A DNA stretch of 64,000 nucleotides from Leptotrichia sp. oral taxon 223 (GTDB lineage: Bacteria; Fusobacteriota; Fusobacteriia; Fusobacteriales; Leptotrichiaceae): assembly GCF_013394795.1 (NCBI RefSeq), contig NZ_JABXYU010000001.1, positions 1 to 64,000 of the forward strand, in the 5' to 3' direction. The notes below the pieces were generated by a model. It was given only the letters and a program-made list of their open reading frames with translations. It did no database searches and was not told the DNA's origin. Shown here one piece after another: positions 45,801 through 53,592 of the stretch (position 1 is the first letter of the stretch; the number at the start of each line of letters is the position of its first letter). A program made the translations under genes and the position numbers.

Positions 45801-46147
45801 TTATTAAAATAATTAATTCCATATTGCCAACTGCTCCAAGGTGATTTTACAACATGATCTCCTTGTTCCATTAGTTGAATAAGTTCAAGATTTGTATTTT
45901 TTAATAGTTTGTTGTTTTCTCTTCTTGTTTCTTTAACCTTTTGATGCATACCTTTTATTGAAGATGAAATCTCCTGTTTCTGATTTTCTATGTTTTTGTC
46001 TGTTGTTGCTGAAAACAAATTACTTGTAATTGATACTATTCCTGTCATTAAAAATGTAACTAATGCAGAATCTGTATATTTAAAATCTTTTGTTCTTTTT
46101 GCAAACGCTCTCAAATCCTGCGAAACTTTTCTAAGATTATTTGTCAT
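39851..46147 (-). CDS. giant type Va autotransporter adhesin
   Basis: 2098 residues. The N-terminus (MTNNLRKVSQDLRAFAKRTK) and hydrophobic stretch at 28-46 form an extended signal; 50-97 is a coiled coil; HVVKSPWSSWQYGINYF then NNNWNGTYKGRGDK and YPYEGVFERSS are a block I associate with fusobacterial autotransporters. A proline-rich linker (about 225-250) precedes a Cys pair (SYCNYMADCGSG). About 330-1720 is a beta-helix passenger of degenerate repeats of the NNGTINxxG/NTGxI type. The last 300 residues form the beta-barrel, ending GGIGFRAIY with the expected terminal aromatic. It probably serves adhesion or aggregation. The ribosome site is AAAGGAGTG. Confidence 0.93.
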   Translation of the reverse strand: MTNNLRKVSQDLRAFAKRTKDFKYTDSALVTFLMTGIVSITSNLFSATTDKNIENQKQEISSSIKGMHQKVKETRRENNKLLKNTNLELIQLMEQGDHVVKSPWSSWQYGINYFNNNWNGTYKGRGDKKEKYPYEGVFERSSNIYERAISPDSSNYGLLDKNRKANFASGSAKGYGIASVKSVKEPIIPFEVRAGIRPRNINKSPIVIAAKSAITPTLPEAISFTPPKPVIGLPELPKLPSPPTFNIQLGSYCNYMADCGSGVDGGAYNYDFDLNAFSVLANAPGTKGRLRDGHPSLRHSWSNTGSVLLKSYFDTETNYNLTTNLTVNSENPLNETQKQSERNAGRGYNAQTFLVGGSRAATMDNAPANTDIKLDNKATVNLVGPLTVGFEVQTDTYYGPNGSKREMVNTGTITDASETTLATIGGLAKGASAPLTLAPLLGGTTVDINRTATGYTGYKIGIILTYENNDRRVNSKYVLTNNGTIDFGGEKSIGIQVYAPGSPSLVEVANTNKMNIGGTASYGMKWSSRVAPNSTMENTGILNVSGDAGVDSKNNPVNSLSSGIAVIEDSSYSNASAIRAYQGRVKNNGIINVSGGKGNTGMVLIANAADDITNDAAGTINVSSTEKRQNIAMRVGKGSVSTDANGTPKAINNGTINLDGDSSIGMVGINADVVNNAGKKIGTTSGKTIINGIGMATSGGKLENEGEIELKGTGVSTNVGVYMIKGTANPTGTLGSNSKITVSGTNSTGVLVTNGTLTYGGSTTVTGAAGIAGAIVGDNNTNTADVTATGGTITVNDGAGGSAGVYEYTASDGKTKVKKGSYGLIVGKGSKFVGKTVGGTTTYANIDANVKGEQSIGVYAGEGSKVELKDHTVKAYEGAVNYDADKNSTITLKGTGTATTGQKSLLFYLGEDGTGKVAIDGKMNATIEGGTTPNTRGNAFYYVGNGGNFGKTQIEGWAKHNFGDGTSTTLGNLTLNMNKGSRLFIAQNVGMDLSDTTGDAVSKATGAHINGTDYKTFMLYLSKLTINQDVNLDDANDAYNQLEISNSSITNANTKTITGTQANQVAMAQENNRGLYARNKVVLSNEGTINLSGAGSTGMYAKFGELYNKATGTMTIGDKSTAIYGIDDSLIENAGKITIGSNSTGLYSEGSTTQAINNPGSIESAGNDSVAISYKPDAALSPGVILENTGKITMTGDRNTAMYATGTPGYTAKNSGTITLGDSASITSPNVGLYTDHNTVTLENTGTIDSGNNTIGIYGYNAENSGNLKIGNAAIGIYSQNGNVNLTGGTITTGTDEAVGVYTVGSGQTVTNSGTAFNIGNNSFGFVNVGTGNTINSKISNVGLGDKNVYVYSSDTSGTVTNSTNIASTGGQNYGIYSAGTVTNNGNIDFSSGSGNVAVYSIKGGTATNNGTITVGESDISAVDSSGNPAPLYSIGMGAGYETTDTGNIINKGTINVNGKHSIGMYASGAGSTATNDGNIVLNASNTTGIYADNGATAINNNSITTGSGTYTNTVGVYLGKNSKLINNKGATIDINAKNGVGVYLKGGTVANYGTIKVNGSTKDEDTIYEYTVPATGKGVGGVKIDAPAGASTATITLNGVPQTPVVVNTMAKNPISVSASSIGLYVNTSGVNYTKSIDGLQNLTSEADLIIGSEAAESTTSKYILVNDPNIINPYRRAMLNNPNIKWNVYSGSIGWIATPTLDSNGVITSLYMAKIPYTDWAGKETTPVNSTDTYNFLDGLEQRYGVEALGSRENQLFQKLNGIGNNEEVLLYQAFDEMMGHQYGNLQQRINATGNILDKEFRYLKHDWRNPSKQNNKIKVFGARDEYNTDTAGIIDYTSNAYGVAYVHEDEKIKMGNSSGWYAGAVTNRFKFKDIGHSRENQTQLKAGIFKTMSPKKDYNGALQWTIGGDVFVGINDMKRRYLVVDDVFQAKSDYHSYGAALKTDLGYDVRMSERTHLRPYGALKMEYGRFNDIKEDRGEMRLEVKGNDYFSVKPEVGMEFRYVQPLAVRTNLTVGLTAAYENELGKVGDVNNRGRVRYTSADWFGIRGEKEDRKGNGKFDLNIGVDNTRFGVTVNGGYDTKGNNIRGGIGFRAIY

Positions 46148-46503
46148 TTTGTTTTACACTCCTTTTGTTAAATAATATTTCTATAATTTTAAAATCCTTT
46201 TATTTCCAAAAAAATTTATTATTCCACACATTTAACAAACACAAAATTTGCTAAATAACCAATTTTGAACTCCTTTTATTTCATTAAACATGTGTATTTT
46301 AAAAAAAACTTTTTTAAAATGTTAAATTGTTTTTTTATTATACACATTTAAAAATAATATATTTGATAAAAATACTTAATCATATTGCATAAATTCAAAT
46401 TTTTAATAAAACATCTCTATAAATTATTATGTTTTCACTATCATTTTGCTTTGAAAAACATTTAAAGTTTTTTTATTGTTAATAAAAAATTTTGAAAATT
46501 CGT

Positions 46504-46540
46504 TACAATATATTGTATCAAAAACAATAAAAAAATACAA
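46504..46540 (-). promoter_or_regulatory. autotransporter promoter with palindromic operator-like site
   Basis: Minus strand TTGTAT (46535-46540), 17 bp, TACAAT (46512-46517). The -10 box is half of the perfect palindrome TACAATATATTGTA (46504-46517). It predicts a leader of about 350 nt. Confidence 0.5.
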
Positions 46541-46707
46541 GTTATATTTTAAAAATATTTAACTTTTTTACTTAAAATTTATTTACAGAAATATTAAAGT
46601 TAATTTTCAAATTATCTTATAATCAATTTCCTCTAATTTCAAACCAATAAAACTAAACAATCTTTGAAGTTAAATAATATAGTCATAATTTTCAAATTTA
46701 ACTTTAT

Positions 46708-46738
46708 AAAAAAATCGCTGTCTTTTAAAACAACGATT
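46708..46738 (-). terminator. terminator of dusA
   Basis: On the minus strand AATCG-TTGT and ACAG-CGATT arms are followed by about seven T, 38 nt past the dusA stop. Confidence 0.75.
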
Positions 46739-46775
46739 AATTAAGAATTTTAATTTTTGATCAAAACAATATATT

Positions 46776-47759
46776 TTATTTTTTCATTTCTTTTAATAAT
46801 TCCCTCAATGTCTCAGAATCTGCCCTTGGTTCATTAATCACCCTTTTCCAAATCTTGCTGCCACGTACGTTGTGAAATAATCCGTGTGTGTGCATTAGGA
46901 ATAGATGTGGACGAAGATTTTGTTTTTCCATATTTTCGACGTAATGAATCATTTTTTCTATAATTTCCTTACGGGTGATATTTATTTCTTTTCCATAATA
47001 TTTACCAAATTCAGTTAAAATCATAGGATTGTCGTAAATTTCACGTCCTAACATTGCAGAATCCACGTATTTCAAATGCTCGTCAATTTCTTTGACACTT
47101 TTAATTCCACCATTAATTTCTATGTGTAAATCTGGATTTTCATTTTTTACACGGTAAACTTCATCATATCTAAGTGGCGGAACGCTTCTGTTCTGTTTTG
47201 GATCAAGTCCTGCCAGTATTGCTATCCGTGCGTGAATTATATATTTGTTCACTCCAGTATTTTTAGTAATATTAATAAAGTTCATCATATCTTCATATTT
47301 ATCCAGCAATGTCCGTTCAAAAGTATCAGGAAGTATATTTTTCCCATCAATCCCAATTCTATGTTTTATAGATACAGGCTTGCCTGTTGCATCTTTCATT
47401 GCCTTCACAATATTTGCCACTTCTTTCGGAAATGCCATAAGATAAGCACCCATCATATTTCCTGAAACTCTGTTAGACGGACAGCCAACATTTAGATTGA
47501 TTTCATCATAATTATATTTTTCAGCAATTTTTATCGCCTCATATGCTTCTTTCGGATTAGTTGCCGCAATTTGCAGCACTATTGGATGTTCTTCCACTTC
47601 ATCAAATCCTAAAATATACTCCAGATCTCCATTTAAAATAGCCTGTGCTGTTATCATTTCCGTATACAGCAAAACATCTTTATTTATCATTCTCACAAAA
47701 TTTCTAAAATTCCTGTCTGTTCTGTCTACCATCGGAGCTATGCTTATCTTATTTCCCAC
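46776..47759 (-). CDS. dusA: tRNA-dihydrouridine synthase, DusA type
   Basis: An FMN enzyme reducing uridine in the tRNA D-loop. KISIAPMVDRTDRNFRNFVR, LLYTEMITA, NLNVGCPSNRVSG (catalytic Cys), VSIKHRIGIDG, YIIHARIAILAGL then DPKQNRSVPPL and INGGIKS are DusA-like. The GTG at 47759 (327 residues) has AAAGGA at 6 nt; the ATG five codons upstream contains that site and has none of its own, so GTG is preferred. The M48 protease gene ends just upstream. Confidence 0.9.
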   Translation of the reverse strand: MGNKISIAPMVDRTDRNFRNFVRMINKDVLLYTEMITAQAILNGDLEYILGFDEVEEHPIVLQIAATNPKEAYEAIKIAEKYNYDEINLNVGCPSNRVSGNMMGAYLMAFPKEVANIVKAMKDATGKPVSIKHRIGIDGKNILPDTFERTLLDKYEDMMNFINITKNTGVNKYIIHARIAILAGLDPKQNRSVPPLRYDEVYRVKNENPDLHIEINGGIKSVKEIDEHLKYVDSAMLGREIYDNPMILTEFGKYYGKEINITRKEIIEKMIHYVENMEKQNLRPHLFLMHTHGLFHNVRGSKIWKRVINEPRADSETLRELLKEMKK

Positions 47760-47794
47760 GACATTTCCTTTCATACATTTTTTATTATTTCAAT

Positions 47795-48589
47795 TTATCT
47801 TGCCTTATAATATTTCATTGCTTCAGGCAAGAATTTTCTGGCCGCTTCAATTCTGTGCTTTCCAGACGGATGTGTCGACAAAATTTCCGCTCTCTTTCCT
47901 GCGCCTATCGAATCCATTCTTTCAAGAGCTGTAATTGCTTCAGACGGATTATATCCAGCCATTGCCATGAATATCATTCCGTATTTGTCCGCCTCATATT
48001 CCTGAGTTCTGTTAAATTTCAAAAGAGTAATGGAAAGTCCGCTTGAAACAAGGGAAGATACAGCATTTCCACCTGTTACGGCATCTGTTACAGTAGCAGC
48101 AATTCCAGCAAGAGCCTTGTTGCTTGAGGCTTCCGCATGGTGTCCCCCGATAACATGTCCAATTTCATGTCCCATTACAAACGCAATTCCCGCATCAGTA
48201 TTTAGAATCGGCAATATTCCAGTATAAAAGGCAATTTTACCACCTGGCATAGCAAACGCATTTATCTCGTTAGTTCTTATCAAATTAAATTCCCATTGTA
48301 AATCTGAAACTTTTTTTGACATTCCATTTTCATTCAGATATTGCTCCACCGCTGACGAAATTCTTCCTCCAATTCTTCTCAATCTCTGTCCATCCGCCGT
48401 GTTATTTGCAAGCAGCCCCTTTGCATTTGCCTGCTGGATAAGCTGTCTATAAGCAGAAACTGAACTTTCTGCCACACTTTTATCACTCACAAGTTTAAGC
48501 TGTCTTCTCCCTGTAAGCGGTGCTACTGTACAGCTGGCAACCATTCCTAAAGCTGTCACAAAAAACAATATTTTTAAGTTCTTTTTCAT
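47795..48589 (-). CDS. M48 family metalloprotease lipoprotein
   Basis: A Zn protease anchored by a lipobox (GMVASC, Cys about 20). The active site is VMGHEIGHVIGGHH with the third ligand Glu in YEADKYG. NEINAFAMPGGKIAFYTGIL and STHPSGKHRIEA are typical of the YcaL/LoiP-BepA type that maintains outer-membrane proteins. 264 residues. The ribosome site is AGGAGAGGA. It probably acts at the periplasmic face of the outer membrane. Confidence 0.9.
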   Translation of the reverse strand: MKKNLKILFFVTALGMVASCTVAPLTGRRQLKLVSDKSVAESSVSAYRQLIQQANAKGLLANNTADGQRLRRIGGRISSAVEQYLNENGMSKKVSDLQWEFNLIRTNEINAFAMPGGKIAFYTGILPILNTDAGIAFVMGHEIGHVIGGHHAEASSNKALAGIAATVTDAVTGGNAVSSLVSSGLSITLLKFNRTQEYEADKYGMIFMAMAGYNPSEAITALERMDSIGAGKRAEILSTHPSGKHRIEAARKFLPEAMKYYKAR

Positions 48590-48788
48590 AATTAATCCTC
48601 TCCTCTCTGTATTCTTATTTTATAAATTATTATTCTTTATATAATTTTACAATTTTTTATTATAATTTTCAATATTAATTCTCTTATAATTATTTTAAAA
48701 TTTATAAGTTACAATAAACTTTATATCAAAATTTTTATTTGAATTTTTCTTTTTCCAAAATTTAACATACAAATAACATAAAATTCCA

Positions 48789-48818
48789 TTGACAAACACC
48801 CCAAAAATAAAGTAAAAT
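48789..48818 (+). promoter_or_regulatory. promoter of the OPT transporter gene
   Basis: Consensus TTGACA, 18 bp, TAAAAT; AGGAGGA ribosome site follows. Confidence 0.65.
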
Positions 48819-48846
48819 TTTAATAGCAAAACAAGGAGGAAACTTA

Positions 48847-50511
48847 ATGGCAAAAAAGAGATCAGCAAAAGCAAATAAAAGAAATAATAGTAAAAGCAAC
48901 GGATTAAATATGACATTTGAATCAATTTTAATTGGAATTATCGGAGCGATACTTGTATCTGCCAGCTCCTTTTATATCGTGCTTAAATTTGGGGCATTGC
49001 CATGGCCAACGATAATGGTTACGCTTTTATCTATGATGGCACTAAAATTTTTTAAAAAGACGAATAATAAGGAAATTACAATTACACATACCATTATGAG
49101 CGCTGGTTCAATGGTGGCGGGAGGAGTTGCCTTTACAGTTCCAGCCTACATTATTTTAGGCGGAAAATTAACAGACATAAATCAGCAGCTGCTTTTCATC
49201 ACAATTTTGATTGGAAGCATTGCAGGTTCATTTTTGTCCTACATTTTTCGTTCAAAGTTAATTGAAGAAGAAGAATTGGAATTTCCAATTGGAGAAGCGG
49301 CATACAATCTTGTGGATTCTGGGAAAAATATTGACAGTATTCGTTATGTGGCCTTCGGAACATTATTCAGTTCTATTGTCGCCCTTTTCCGTGATTTCAG
49401 CTTTACAAAGGGAAAACCGCCCATTATTCCAGCATTAGTTTCACTAAAAAATCTGCCTTTCAGCTTTTATGTATCGCCTCTTTTAGTCGGAATCGGATAT
49501 GTGCTTGGATTTGTAAATACATTTGTCTGGTTTTTAGGCGGCGCTGCTGTAATTTTTGTTGGGGAACCACTTGCAAAAATGTTTAAAATTGCTGATTTTC
49601 CCACTATGAAAAATAGTTTTGGAATGGGATTTATGATTGGAATTGGAATTGCTGTAATTTTAAAAATTATTTTTTCAAATAAATCAAAGAATAATTCAGA
49701 AAACAGAAGTATCATTACCAAATTATTTATTTTATCAGCCGTTTCAATAATTATAATAATTTTTATTTATAAACTTCCTATATTTCTTGCGTTAGTTTTA
49801 GTCCTAATATCGATTTTATGTACAATAATTGCAGGTTATTCGACTGGAAAGACTGGAGTTAATCCAATGGAAATTTATGCCATAATTACAATCCTAATAA
49901 TTTCATTTTTAAATAAAATGTTAAACGGATTAAATATTGGCGGAATAAAATTTTCTATAAACTTAAATACCCTGACTCTCTTTTTACTGGCTTGCATTAT
50001 AGCAGTCGCATGCGGACTTTCTGGCGATATTCTAAATGACTTTAAATCAGGCTACAAAATGAAAGTAAATCCATCAGAGCAGCTTTTTGGCGAATTAATC
50101 GGCTCAATCGCAAGTTCTTTTGTAATAACATTCTTATTTTTTGTATTTTTCAGAGTCTATAAAACTATCGGTCCAGTAGAAAATACCGATTTAATAGCAT
50201 TACAAGCTTCAATTGTTGCAACGGTAATAAATGGAATTCCGTTTTTGAATATTTTCTTTATTGGACTTGTAACGGGACTGCTTTTAAGCCTGTTAAATTT
50301 ACCAGTTTTAACTTTTGGAATCGGAATCTATGTACCGTTTTATTTAACTTCAACTGTATTTTTAGGCGGACTTGCAAGTTTTTTTGGAAACAGAATTTCA
50401 CAAAAATCTCACTCAAACCTGCTTTTAATTTCTAATGGATTAATGAGCGGAGAAGCGATTATAGGCGTTATTTTATCAATTGTTGCTTATATTAAGCTGT
50501 TTGTAAAATAA
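48847..50511 (+). CDS. OPT family oligopeptide or metal-chelate transporter
   Basis: 554 residues with about 14 membrane segments after a basic 20-residue N-terminus. Marks of the family are SSFYIVLKFGALPWPTIMVT, SAGSMVAGGVAFTVPAYIIL, FPIGEAAYNLVDSGK and GIGIYVPFYLTSTVFLGG. It is shorter than many OPT members. Substrate (peptide or chelated metal) cannot be told. It precedes coaX by 81 nt. Confidence 0.88.
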   Translation: MAKKRSAKANKRNNSKSNGLNMTFESILIGIIGAILVSASSFYIVLKFGALPWPTIMVTLLSMMALKFFKKTNNKEITITHTIMSAGSMVAGGVAFTVPAYIILGGKLTDINQQLLFITILIGSIAGSFLSYIFRSKLIEEEELEFPIGEAAYNLVDSGKNIDSIRYVAFGTLFSSIVALFRDFSFTKGKPPIIPALVSLKNLPFSFYVSPLLVGIGYVLGFVNTFVWFLGGAAVIFVGEPLAKMFKIADFPTMKNSFGMGFMIGIGIAVILKIIFSNKSKNNSENRSIITKLFILSAVSIIIIIFIYKLPIFLALVLVLISILCTIIAGYSTGKTGVNPMEIYAIITILIISFLNKMLNGLNIGGIKFSINLNTLTLFLLACIIAVACGLSGDILNDFKSGYKMKVNPSEQLFGELIGSIASSFVITFLFFVFFRVYKTIGPVENTDLIALQASIVATVINGIPFLNIFFIGLVTGLLLSLLNLPVLTFGIGIYVPFYLTSTVFLGGLASFFGNRISQKSHSNLLLISNGLMSGEAIIGVILSIVAYIKLFVK

Positions 50512-50592
50512 AAAAAATATCTTTAATATTTAAATTTAGACAAGATTTTGAGTTTAATCTTTTAATAAACTCACTAACGGAAAGGAAAAATA

Positions 50593-51366
50593 ATGATTTT
50601 AGGATTTGATATTGGAAATACACATATTATACCGATTTTTTATAATGAAAATGGCGATATTCTAGCAACATTCAGAATACCGACACATCTGGAATTTACC
50701 GAAGATACTCTTTTTGTAATGTTAAAGGAATTTGCAAAAAACAGCAATTTAGAAATTTCAGATATTAAAAATATTGTTATTTCATCAGTTGTTCCAAATA
50801 TTAACGAAAATTTTACAAGGCTTGGAAAAAAATATTTTAACATCAATCCAATGTTTGTAACATTTGACAATGTAGAAAATGAAATAAAAATTTTGCCAAA
50901 TATGGAACGTGGTCTCGGTGCAGACAGGATTGTAGACATTTTGGCGGCAAAAAAACTATATCCAGAAAAGGAACTTTTAATAATTGATTTTGGTACAGCC
51001 ACAACTTTTGACATGATAAAAGATTCCACTTATATGGGCGGTTGCATTCTTCCCGGAATCACTCTTTCAATAAATGCCTTGTTCAGTAATACCGCCGCTT
51101 TGCCAAAAATCGAATTTACCAATCCTGAAACAGTTTTGGGAATAAATACAATTTCACAAATAAATGCCGGTATCTTTTACGGAAATGTTGGTGCAATAAA
51201 AGAATTAATTTTACAATACAAAAATTCCTTTCCAAACGCTTATGTTATCGCAACTGGCGGACAAGGACAGAAAATTTCAGAATATATCGAAGAAATTGAT
51301 GAATATGTAGCAAAACTTGGGGAAATGGGAATTTTTGAATTTTATAAATTGAACTGCAAAAAATAA
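50593..51366 (+). CDS. coaX: type III pantothenate kinase CoaX
   Basis: First step of CoA synthesis. ASKHA-fold motifs are LGFDIGNTHI, ISSVVPNI, RGLGADRIVDILAAK, IDFGTATTFDMI, GGCILPGITLSI and ATGGQGQ. Its 257 residues are normal. The ribosome site is GGAAAGGAAA. The lipase gene follows by 17 nt, so these are probably co-transcribed. Confidence 0.94.
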   Translation: MILGFDIGNTHIIPIFYNENGDILATFRIPTHLEFTEDTLFVMLKEFAKNSNLEISDIKNIVISSVVPNINENFTRLGKKYFNINPMFVTFDNVENEIKILPNMERGLGADRIVDILAAKKLYPEKELLIIDFGTATTFDMIKDSTYMGGCILPGITLSINALFSNTAALPKIEFTNPETVLGINTISQINAGIFYGNVGAIKELILQYKNSFPNAYVIATGGQGQKISEYIEEIDEYVAKLGEMGIFEFYKLNCKK

Positions 51367-51383
51367 ATAAAAAGGAAAATAAT

Positions 51384-52265
51384 ATGAAAAAAATAGCAAA
51401 AAATATATTAATTGGCTCAATAATTACAGTAGCTGGACTTCTGTATCATGAATATAAAATCAAGACGTATTATGAAAAAGATGATAAAGCTCGGAAAAAT
51501 CAGGATTTTATGGTACTTCTTCACGGTATTTATGGGAAAAGTTCGGATATGGAAAGCATTGCACAAAAATTTAAGAATGATTACAGGATTATCAATATTC
51601 AGTATCCTACTACTAAAGAAACTGCTGAAGAGATTGTTGAACTTTATATAAAGCCAAATATTGAGGATATTAACGGGCAGATTTATGCAGACAATTTGCA
51701 TAGAAAAATAGACAATCAGTATTATGAAATTGATGAAAATGGTAAACGAAAAGATAAAAAAAATGATGAAAATACACAAAAAAATATAAAGATTAATTTT
51801 GTAGCACACTCGATGGGAACTGGGATTTTGCGATATTATTTAAAGGAAAATCCTCTTGAAAATTTAGGAAAAGTTGTATTTATTTCACCACCATCGCATG
51901 GAACCCATTTGGCAGATGTTCCATTTGTAGACAAACTCCCAGTTATGCTTGGAAAAGTCGTTCCACAATTTAGCACAAAAAAGGATAGTTTTGTAAATCA
52001 GCTTGGCGAACCTGATTACGATTATATGATTCTGATTGGAAATAAGACGAATAATCCGCTATATTCAATGATAATTCGTGGGAAGGATGATGGAATGGTG
52101 CCTTTGGAAACTGCAAAAATGGAATCTGATAATTTTAAAATTATTAACAATACTACTCACACCAGCATTTTGAAAGACAGCCGAACAATGAAGGAGATTT
52201 CTGACTTTTTAAAAAGTTCTGATATAAAAGAAAATGATGACAAAAAAGACGACAAGACGAACTAA
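51384..52265 (+). CDS. alpha/beta-hydrolase, lipase-like, membrane-anchored
   Basis: 293 residues. A hydrophobic N-terminus (NILIGSIITVAGLLYHEY) suggests an anchor or uncleaved signal. The oxyanion loop is VLLHGIYGKSS, the nucleophile elbow is FVAHSMGTGIL, the acid is in IRGKDDGMVPLET and the His is in NTTHTSIL. It is like extracytoplasmic triacylglycerol lipases. The 3-prime end overlaps the next gene by 32 nt, which suggests coupled translation. Confidence 0.8.
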   Translation: MKKIAKNILIGSIITVAGLLYHEYKIKTYYEKDDKARKNQDFMVLLHGIYGKSSDMESIAQKFKNDYRIINIQYPTTKETAEEIVELYIKPNIEDINGQIYADNLHRKIDNQYYEIDENGKRKDKKNDENTQKNIKINFVAHSMGTGILRYYLKENPLENLGKVVFISPPSHGTHLADVPFVDKLPVMLGKVVPQFSTKKDSFVNQLGEPDYDYMILIGNKTNNPLYSMIIRGKDDGMVPLETAKMESDNFKIINNTTHTSILKDSRTMKEISDFLKSSDIKENDDKKDDKTN

Positions 52266-53049
52266 CTACACAACAAAAAAAACTTCAAGAACAAGGAATA
52301 TTCCAAAAACAGAGCAACCTTTCTTAGAAGGGATTTCCTGTGATATCTATGTTGGAAAAAAGGCTGGCATTAGCGTACGAAATGCAATCCAAAAAGCCAA
52401 GAAATCAATCACGGTAATTTCTCCTTTTTTAAGCGGAAATATGATAACTGAAGATATTTTTAGTTCATTAAATAAAGACGTGCAGGTAAATATTATTTCA
52501 AAAGATAATGAAAAAATTTACCCTTTTTTACGAAAAAACTTATTTAAATATCATTCAATGCCAGGTTTTGGAAAATTTATTATCCTCTTGGGAAAACTTA
52601 TACTGATAATACTCTATTTAATTTTGTCGATTTTAATACTGGAAATTTTCACATTGTTTTTCTTTGATGTTTCCTTTACAAAGTCTGTATTTCCAATTAC
52701 AAAAAACAATCTTTTAGCTTTAACAATTTTTCTAGGACTTTTTACATTTTTCTTAAGAACAGTAATAAAAAACAATGAATTTTACTATTCATTGCGTGAT
52801 AATTTTAATATTCATATTTTAAACAAGAACTACGATCTTCACAGCAAAATCTACATAATTGACAATAAAATTGCATTTTTAGGATCCTTAAACTTTACCG
52901 ACACAGGATTTATGCTAAATCACGAAACTTGCATAAAAACAACAGATAAAACTGCAATTAAGCACCTAAATAACGTTTATAAAGATTTACTAAAAGTAAA
53001 CCCAATGTCACTAAGAGAATTGAAATATAAAATTAGCAAAAAAAATTAG
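52234..53049 (+). CDS. membrane protein with phospholipase D-like HKD domain
   Basis: 271 residues. The basic N-terminus is followed by a PLD-like strand (SVRNAIQKAKKSITVISPFL), then two membrane segments (about 109-140 and 150-175), then a single HKD-type motif (DLHSKIYIIDNKIAFLGSLN, then FTDTGFMLNHE). One HKD per chain would require a dimer. It may be a phosphatidyl-transfer enzyme or PLD-type nuclease; unclear. Overlaps the lipase gene by 32 nt and is followed by a strong terminator. Confidence 0.75.
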   Translation: MMTKKTTRRTNYTTKKTSRTRNIPKTEQPFLEGISCDIYVGKKAGISVRNAIQKAKKSITVISPFLSGNMITEDIFSSLNKDVQVNIISKDNEKIYPFLRKNLFKYHSMPGFGKFIILLGKLILIILYLILSILILEIFTLFFFDVSFTKSVFPITKNNLLALTIFLGLFTFFLRTVIKNNEFYYSLRDNFNIHILNKNYDLHSKIYIIDNKIAFLGSLNFTDTGFMLNHETCIKTTDKTAIKHLNNVYKDLLKVNPMSLRELKYKISKKN

Positions 53050-53087
53050 AGTTGCCTAGTTTAACAATTTAGACAACTCTTTTTTTT
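53049..53087. terminator. strong terminator after the PLD-like gene
   Basis: GAGTTG-CCTA and TAGA-CAACTC arms form a 10-bp stem with one mismatch, followed by eight T. It begins within the stop codon. Confidence 0.75.
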
Positions 53088-53094
53088 AATACAA

Positions 53095-53463
53095 TTAATC
53101 TATCGGATTATAGCTTCCGTCCCACTCCAACCCTAAACTGTTAGCATAACTAATGTTATCTGTTGCAAGTTTACCAGTTCTCTTATTTACAGTATAACTG
53201 AACAAACGTGGCTCAATATTCGGATCTCCACCACATTTCGCATTATTACTTCGCACATCAATTTCAAATTCCTCATCAGTTTCATCAACATAAAATCTCA
53301 TGCATTTTGTCCCTTGACTACCACCAAATTTATGCTTAGCTATTGAATTTTGCACAAGTCTCACTGCTTCATTCTCACTTCTCACAGGTGCAGCATTTAC
53401 CAATCCAGCACATACCAAAGAGAAAATCAAAACACCAATCTTTTTATTAAAAATTTTTTTCAT
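53095..53463 (-). CDS. small exported unknown protein
   Basis: 122 residues from the ATG at 53463 (MKKIFNKKIGVLIFSLVCAG), with GAGAGGGTGA ahead; a TTG seven codons upstream is inside that site. Signal peptide, then about 95 residues with two cysteines (TKCMRFYVDET and AKCGGDPN), and a YTVNKRTGKL strand as in PepSY-like domains. No firm family. Confidence 0.6.
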   Translation of the reverse strand: MKKIFNKKIGVLIFSLVCAGLVNAAPVRSENEAVRLVQNSIAKHKFGGSQGTKCMRFYVDETDEEFEIDVRSNNAKCGGDPNIEPRLFSYTVNKRTGKLATDNISYANSLGLEWDGSYNPID

Positions 53464-53592
53464 CAAAATCACCCTCTCTTTCAATCTTTTTTCATATTAA
53501 TTATACCATATTTTTTTGGGAAACAGAAAATTATAAAAAAATTATTTTATCAGTTTAATATATTTGGTACAAAATCCTACTTTTTCAAAAAT

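Larger units (their letters stand above)
46148..46775. other. 628-base leader/promoter region of the autotransporter
   Basis: Extremely AT-rich. It contains the predicted autotransporter promoter (46512-46540) overlapping a 14-bp palindrome, a long predicted leader with a weak hairpin near 46300-46330 (TTTTAAAA arms), and at the right end the dusA terminator. No ORF with a ribosome site. Confidence 0.5.
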
